Assembly: GCF_002994745.2 (NCBI RefSeq)
Contig: NC_037089.1
Location: 14,216,141 to 14,280,140 of the forward strand
Length of the DNA stretch: 64,000 bases
Direction: 5' to 3'
DNA from: Rosa chinensis
Taxonomy: Eukaryota; Streptophyta; Magnoliopsida; Rosales; Rosaceae
Part shown: positions 60,506 to 64,000 of the stretch, one piece after another
Layout of the letters: the number at the start of each line of letters is the position of its first letter
Position numbering within the stretch: position 1 is the stretch's first letter
Translations under genes and position numbers: made by a program
The notes under the pieces: generated by a model
The model's input: the letters and a program-made list of their open reading frames with translations, nothing else
What the model was told of the DNA's origin: nothing
Database searches by the model: none

Positions 60506-62244
60506 CTTACCGTCTCGGTATAAAGTCTCAATGGCTGTTTTGAGGGCGTTGCAATTGTTGATGTTGTGGCCGCTGTCCTTATGATATTTGCACCACTTGC
60601 CAGTGTTTCTGGGCTTTCCGGCCCTTGGGTATTTTCTTGGGGGTGGTGGCGGGACTTGGTCCTTGCACTAGTCGTATATTTCCTCATATGAGTCCGTGAG
60701 GACTGTAAACACTGCGTACCGCTGGGATAACTCTGTCTGTTTATTACAGTTATCCCCATGAAATGAGCGCTGCCCTTATTGTAATGTTGGTCCTTCTGCC
60801 GCTTGCTCTGGTGGTTGCCCTGTTGCCATTCTCTCTTTTTATCAGTTGGTGGTGCAGCAGAGGTTTTGCTAGCGGTTTCCTGATGGTTGGCGGAGGGTTG
60901 GGTGGACTTTACAGGCGTTGGTGGTGGTGGGGGGGTTTCTCCATATGTGATTAATTCTGCTTGTGCATGGATGACAGCCTCGCTCATGACATGGTTGTAA
61001 GCGGCGTTTGGATGATTGTAGTTGAGGTGATAGAGAAATGGCCCATTGAGGAGTCCCTGCTTGAAAGTTGTCAGCACCATTGTCTTATCAAGATCGCGAC
61101 ACTGGGATGTTGCCGCTCGCCACTTGGTGACAAATGCCTTCAACGTTTCCTCCACCCCCTGCTTGAGGCTAAATAGCTGCATTGTACTGTGGTGTCCGGC
61201 CGCCAACAGGATGGACCGAGAGAGGAAAGCATTTGATAGTGCGTGGAATGAGTTAATGGACCCCGACAGACACTCAAAAAACCAACTCATTGCCTCACTA
61301 TCCAGTGTTTCGCTGAATAAGTGGCAGAGGGTGGCGTCATCGAAGCTCTTATTATTGGTGACTTTTTTGAAAGTATCCATATGGACAAAGGGGTCAGTCA
61401 TGCCGCTATAATGTGATATCTTTGGTGTCTTTACATGCGCCGAGCGGATGGCATGCAGGATCCTGGCGGTGAATGGTCCTGGTCTGGACTCAAAAAGTGG
61501 ATTTGGTATTGGCGCTGGGGCGCCTGCCTCGGCCCGAATTAGCCTTTGCTCTAGTTGTTGCTTCTGCTCCAGTATTAAGGAGGTTGTGTCTCCATCGGGT
61601 CCGGCCTGCATATTCCGTTGAACCAGCTCTCGCCTGGGGACAAGTATATTACCCTCAGTTCTGGCCCTGCTTGTTGAGCGGCTGGTGTGTGGCTGTGACT
61701 CCGCCTCCTGCTCCAACATTAGTCGGGGCGCCGGAGGTGGTCCCATTCCTCGTAGCTCTGGTGGGTTCAACGGTACCAGCATCTGTATGATTGGTCCGTG
61801 TACCAATCTGCCGGTGTTGGGCTGACTGCGCCTGGTGCTCCGCAATTGCTCGCTTTGCCCTGGGTTGGAGTTTGCTTCCAGCGCCTTTTTCAGCTCATCA
61901 AATCTTAACATCAGCGTGGCCACTTGCTTTTGTACCTCGGCCTTTTCTCTGAGCTCCTGCTCGCGCTCTCGATTTTCTTTGTGAAGGTCTGCTAGTGCCA
62001 GTTCATACATAGAGGCGAGGTCCTGCACCGGAGGGCGGCTGCCGCTCGGTTGAGCCTCCGCTGTAGTTTAGGTTGGTGGGATGAGGGAATTGGCCTGGGG
62101 TTCACCGTTGGGGTTGACCGGCGTGCTGAATAGTGCACGGTTATCGTTAACCGCTAGATTGACTTTGATCATTGGGTTGGTGGGATGGGGGTTGGCGGAC
62201 TGATCCGCCTGCTCCTCAGCGTTTCCCCAGCTACCGTTAGTCAT
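60469..62244 (-). pseudogene. Tat-2 gag
   Basis: The ATG at 62244-62242 is followed in frame by TAA 62070-62068. A 519-codon open stretch then runs from 62028 with an N-terminal coiled-coil-like part (HKENREREQELREKAEVQKQ) and a Retrotrans_gag domain (about 61420-61000). A frameshift before the zinc knuckle puts the C-terminus out of frame, so this stretch does not run on into the protease. It is otherwise close to Tat-1 gag. Confidence 0.85.
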
Positions 62245-62275
62245 GGTGGATGTGATGGGATGGCCTTTTGTTCAA

Positions 62276-62296
62276 GGATTCCCGCAGACGGTGCCA
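62276..62296 (-). other. Tat-2 primer-binding site
   Basis: The minus strand reads TGGCACCGTCTGCGGG next to the LTR, two changes in this core from the Tat-1/NA-1 site. Confidence 0.8.
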
Positions 62297-62297
62297 A

Positions 62298-62813
62298 TGT
62301 TAATGTTTAAATTTCAGCAGTAGCTAAACCCTTGTTAACGCTGGTTCGATGAGTGAACTGTTACCTATGATATTCTCAGAATTTCCTCTACCTGTCAAAT
62401 GAAATATAAAGGGTGTCAGAGGGAGACCGCGTTGGGCGGCCTTCTCTTCTCCGATGCCTAAGTTAGTCAATGTATTTATGTTGACAAAGTAACAGTAGGT
62501 AAGTATTAGAATGTGTAATTAATGAAGAGAGAGCAGAGAACCTTTTATAGGTGAGGAGGGAACTGATCTTCTCCATGTTTTCGATGTGGGGCTGATGTGC
62601 TTCAATCCCCAGCTTCTGGAGCTTCTGACGCTGTCTTGGCGCTATGCGTGGTGGCGCGTCAGCGATGATCTGGGGGCAAGCCGGGGCTCGGGCGGTAGCC
62701 TATTTGGCTGTGTTCCCATAGGTCACTCCTTTGGCGGGAGTCGATACCACTGGGGGTAGCATGAGCGTGACTTATTATAGCTAATTATGCTTGCAAATGC
62801 CTATGTAAGTACA
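62298..62813 (-). repeat. Tat-2 5' LTR
   Basis: 516 bp, the partner of 36654-37168. The minus-strand TATA CTATAAAAGG is at about 62542-62551. Confidence 0.95.
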
Positions 62814-64000
62814 CCAGGAAACATACTTGAATGAATAAAGTTCGAATCAAAATCGACACTTTATTTCAATGAAAGCCAATAATTACGTCAAAGTTTCTAA
62901 ATTTAATCCAAAAATGATAATCAAGCTTAGACAAGTAGTAGTTACACAATCCGTTTGGTAATTCTAATTTGGTTGTGACCAGGTAAGGTAAGGCGAGATT
63001 TTGGTGGAGCGTTGCTGACTTTTAAAACCGTTCTCTCAGTTTAAACATTTCCTAGACATCACAATTACTCTTGAGTACGCCTAGTGAGAAAGAGTTATAA
63101 CCACTGTCTTTGTTGATAGTTTCCAAATTTTGTTGGATTTGGATTGAAACCAATGACGTTCATATGGTCAAATTTTTATGCTTACGAATGTTCTTAGTCC
63201 GTAGCTTACAAACTCTCTTAGTTAGTAAAAATCGATGCTCATGGACACTCTTAGTCCGAAGATTACGAACGCTCTTAGTTCGTATGTAGCGTGAATCCTC
63301 ACAATTCCGCTTTTAGCAAATCGAACCCACGTTACAGAAAGGTGGGATGTAAGAGAAGGGATTTTGTAAGTTCCCGAAGAAAAGTAAATTTAAATTTCAA
63401 AAACAGGAACAACTTGTGAAAACTTACTCATGAATTTCGGAACTTGAAATTCTCAATACATGCGCGTGTTGATGCAAGCGTGTAGGATTGCAGGTGTGCT
63501 ATCGATCCTGGGTCTGGGATTGCAAACTATCTTTCAATCCCTGCTGTGTGGCCAATACAGGTCTGGCCGAGGTAAGCCGAGGAGCTGGCCGACTGATGTG
63601 TGCGCAGAGGCGCGTAGGCGCTGCAGGGCCAGGCATGAGATGAGGCTAGCGTGGGCTAGGAGCTGCTGTAGTGATGCTTGAAGGCGACAGCGGCGGTTTT
63701 CAAGGATTTTTTTTGTTGAAATTCGGAGCAGATTTTCCTCTAAATAGCTTTCACTTCTATTAGTGTATAGGTCTCAAAACAACTCCGATATGGCTGAAAT
63801 TCGGAGGTCAGATAGAAGAGACAGAGACGAACAACTTTGATGAAGGAAATATTTTGATCTGAGGTCCCAAGAAAGACATTTCAGGGCTTGAAAGCAGGCT
63901 GATCTGCACAGGAACGAGCATCCTATTGTGCTGCAGGGGCAGCAGGCGTGCGGTGATGCAGCAGGGGCAGTAGGAGGCACATGGGTGTGTTAAGGGCTGC
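62814..64000. other. right edge: end of Copia-B protease, then unassigned DNA
   Basis: The first 50 bp complete the Copia-B protease start. Beyond that the expected gag is not recognisable. A cluster of CTCTTAGT(C/T)CG and CTTAGTTAG words occurs at about 63183-63280. I see no gene to the window end. Confidence 0.5.

Overview
The window is nuclear DNA of a flowering plant. It carries an F-box gene and a kinase pseudogene with GT-AG introns, a hAT transposon, a tRNA-derived SINE, Ty1/copia elements and dual-RNase-H (Tat-lineage) Ty3/gypsy elements. A eudicot fits, and Rosaceae is my guess from family resemblance only. Codon use and signals are eukaryotic throughout: there are no operons or CRISPR arrays, and I found no tRNA or rRNA genes.

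Layout. Positions 1-3157 hold most of a hAT transposon with a spliced, twice-frameshifted transposase. Positions 3437-10767 hold a GCN2/PEK-like kinase pseudogene whose first intron contains a complete, decayed copia element (Copia-A, 3961-8762). Positions 10768-16696 are gene-poor, with a SINE, one HSP70 exon fragment and a 601-bp solo LTR. Positions 16697-19095 hold the only gene that looks intact, a two-exon F-box gene of 487 codons, lying between directly duplicated flanks.

From 20760 to the right edge the window is one nested retrotransposon cluster that can be peeled layer by layer with target-site duplications (TSDs). A minus-strand copia (Copia-B, 20760 to beyond about 62.8 kb) is split twice. 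Tat-1 (23999-35522, TSD GGTGT) sits in its integrase, and Tat-2 (36654-62813, TSD CCAGG) sits in its protease. Tat-2 is fused internally to a fragment of a non-autonomous element (NA-2). NA-2's LTR holds an Athila-like remnant (Ath-1, 41188-50899, TSD GGTAT), and NA-2's interior holds a 3.5-kb probable solo LTR (51714-55245, TSD GCGTG). Ath-1 in turn contains the youngest element, NA-1 (42089-47773, TSD ACTAG). LTR divergence by eye is about 8% for Tat-2, 3-4% for Tat-1, 2-3% for Copia-A and 1% for NA-1, which agrees with the nesting order.

The most interesting system is an antisense, intron-containing gene inside the Tat elements. It runs opposite to gag-pol, between pol and the 3' LTR. Both diverged Tat copies keep the same TATA-like box, a 5'-UTR intron, two coding introns, a domain resembling Pfam 'putative gypsy type transposon' (PF04195) and an upstream 10-bp hairpin. 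Both also carry a homologous tandem array of about 61 bp between this gene and the 3' LTR. The non-autonomous NA elements share the Tat primer-binding site, polypurine tract and a roughly 300-bp 3' block, so they look like Tat parasites.
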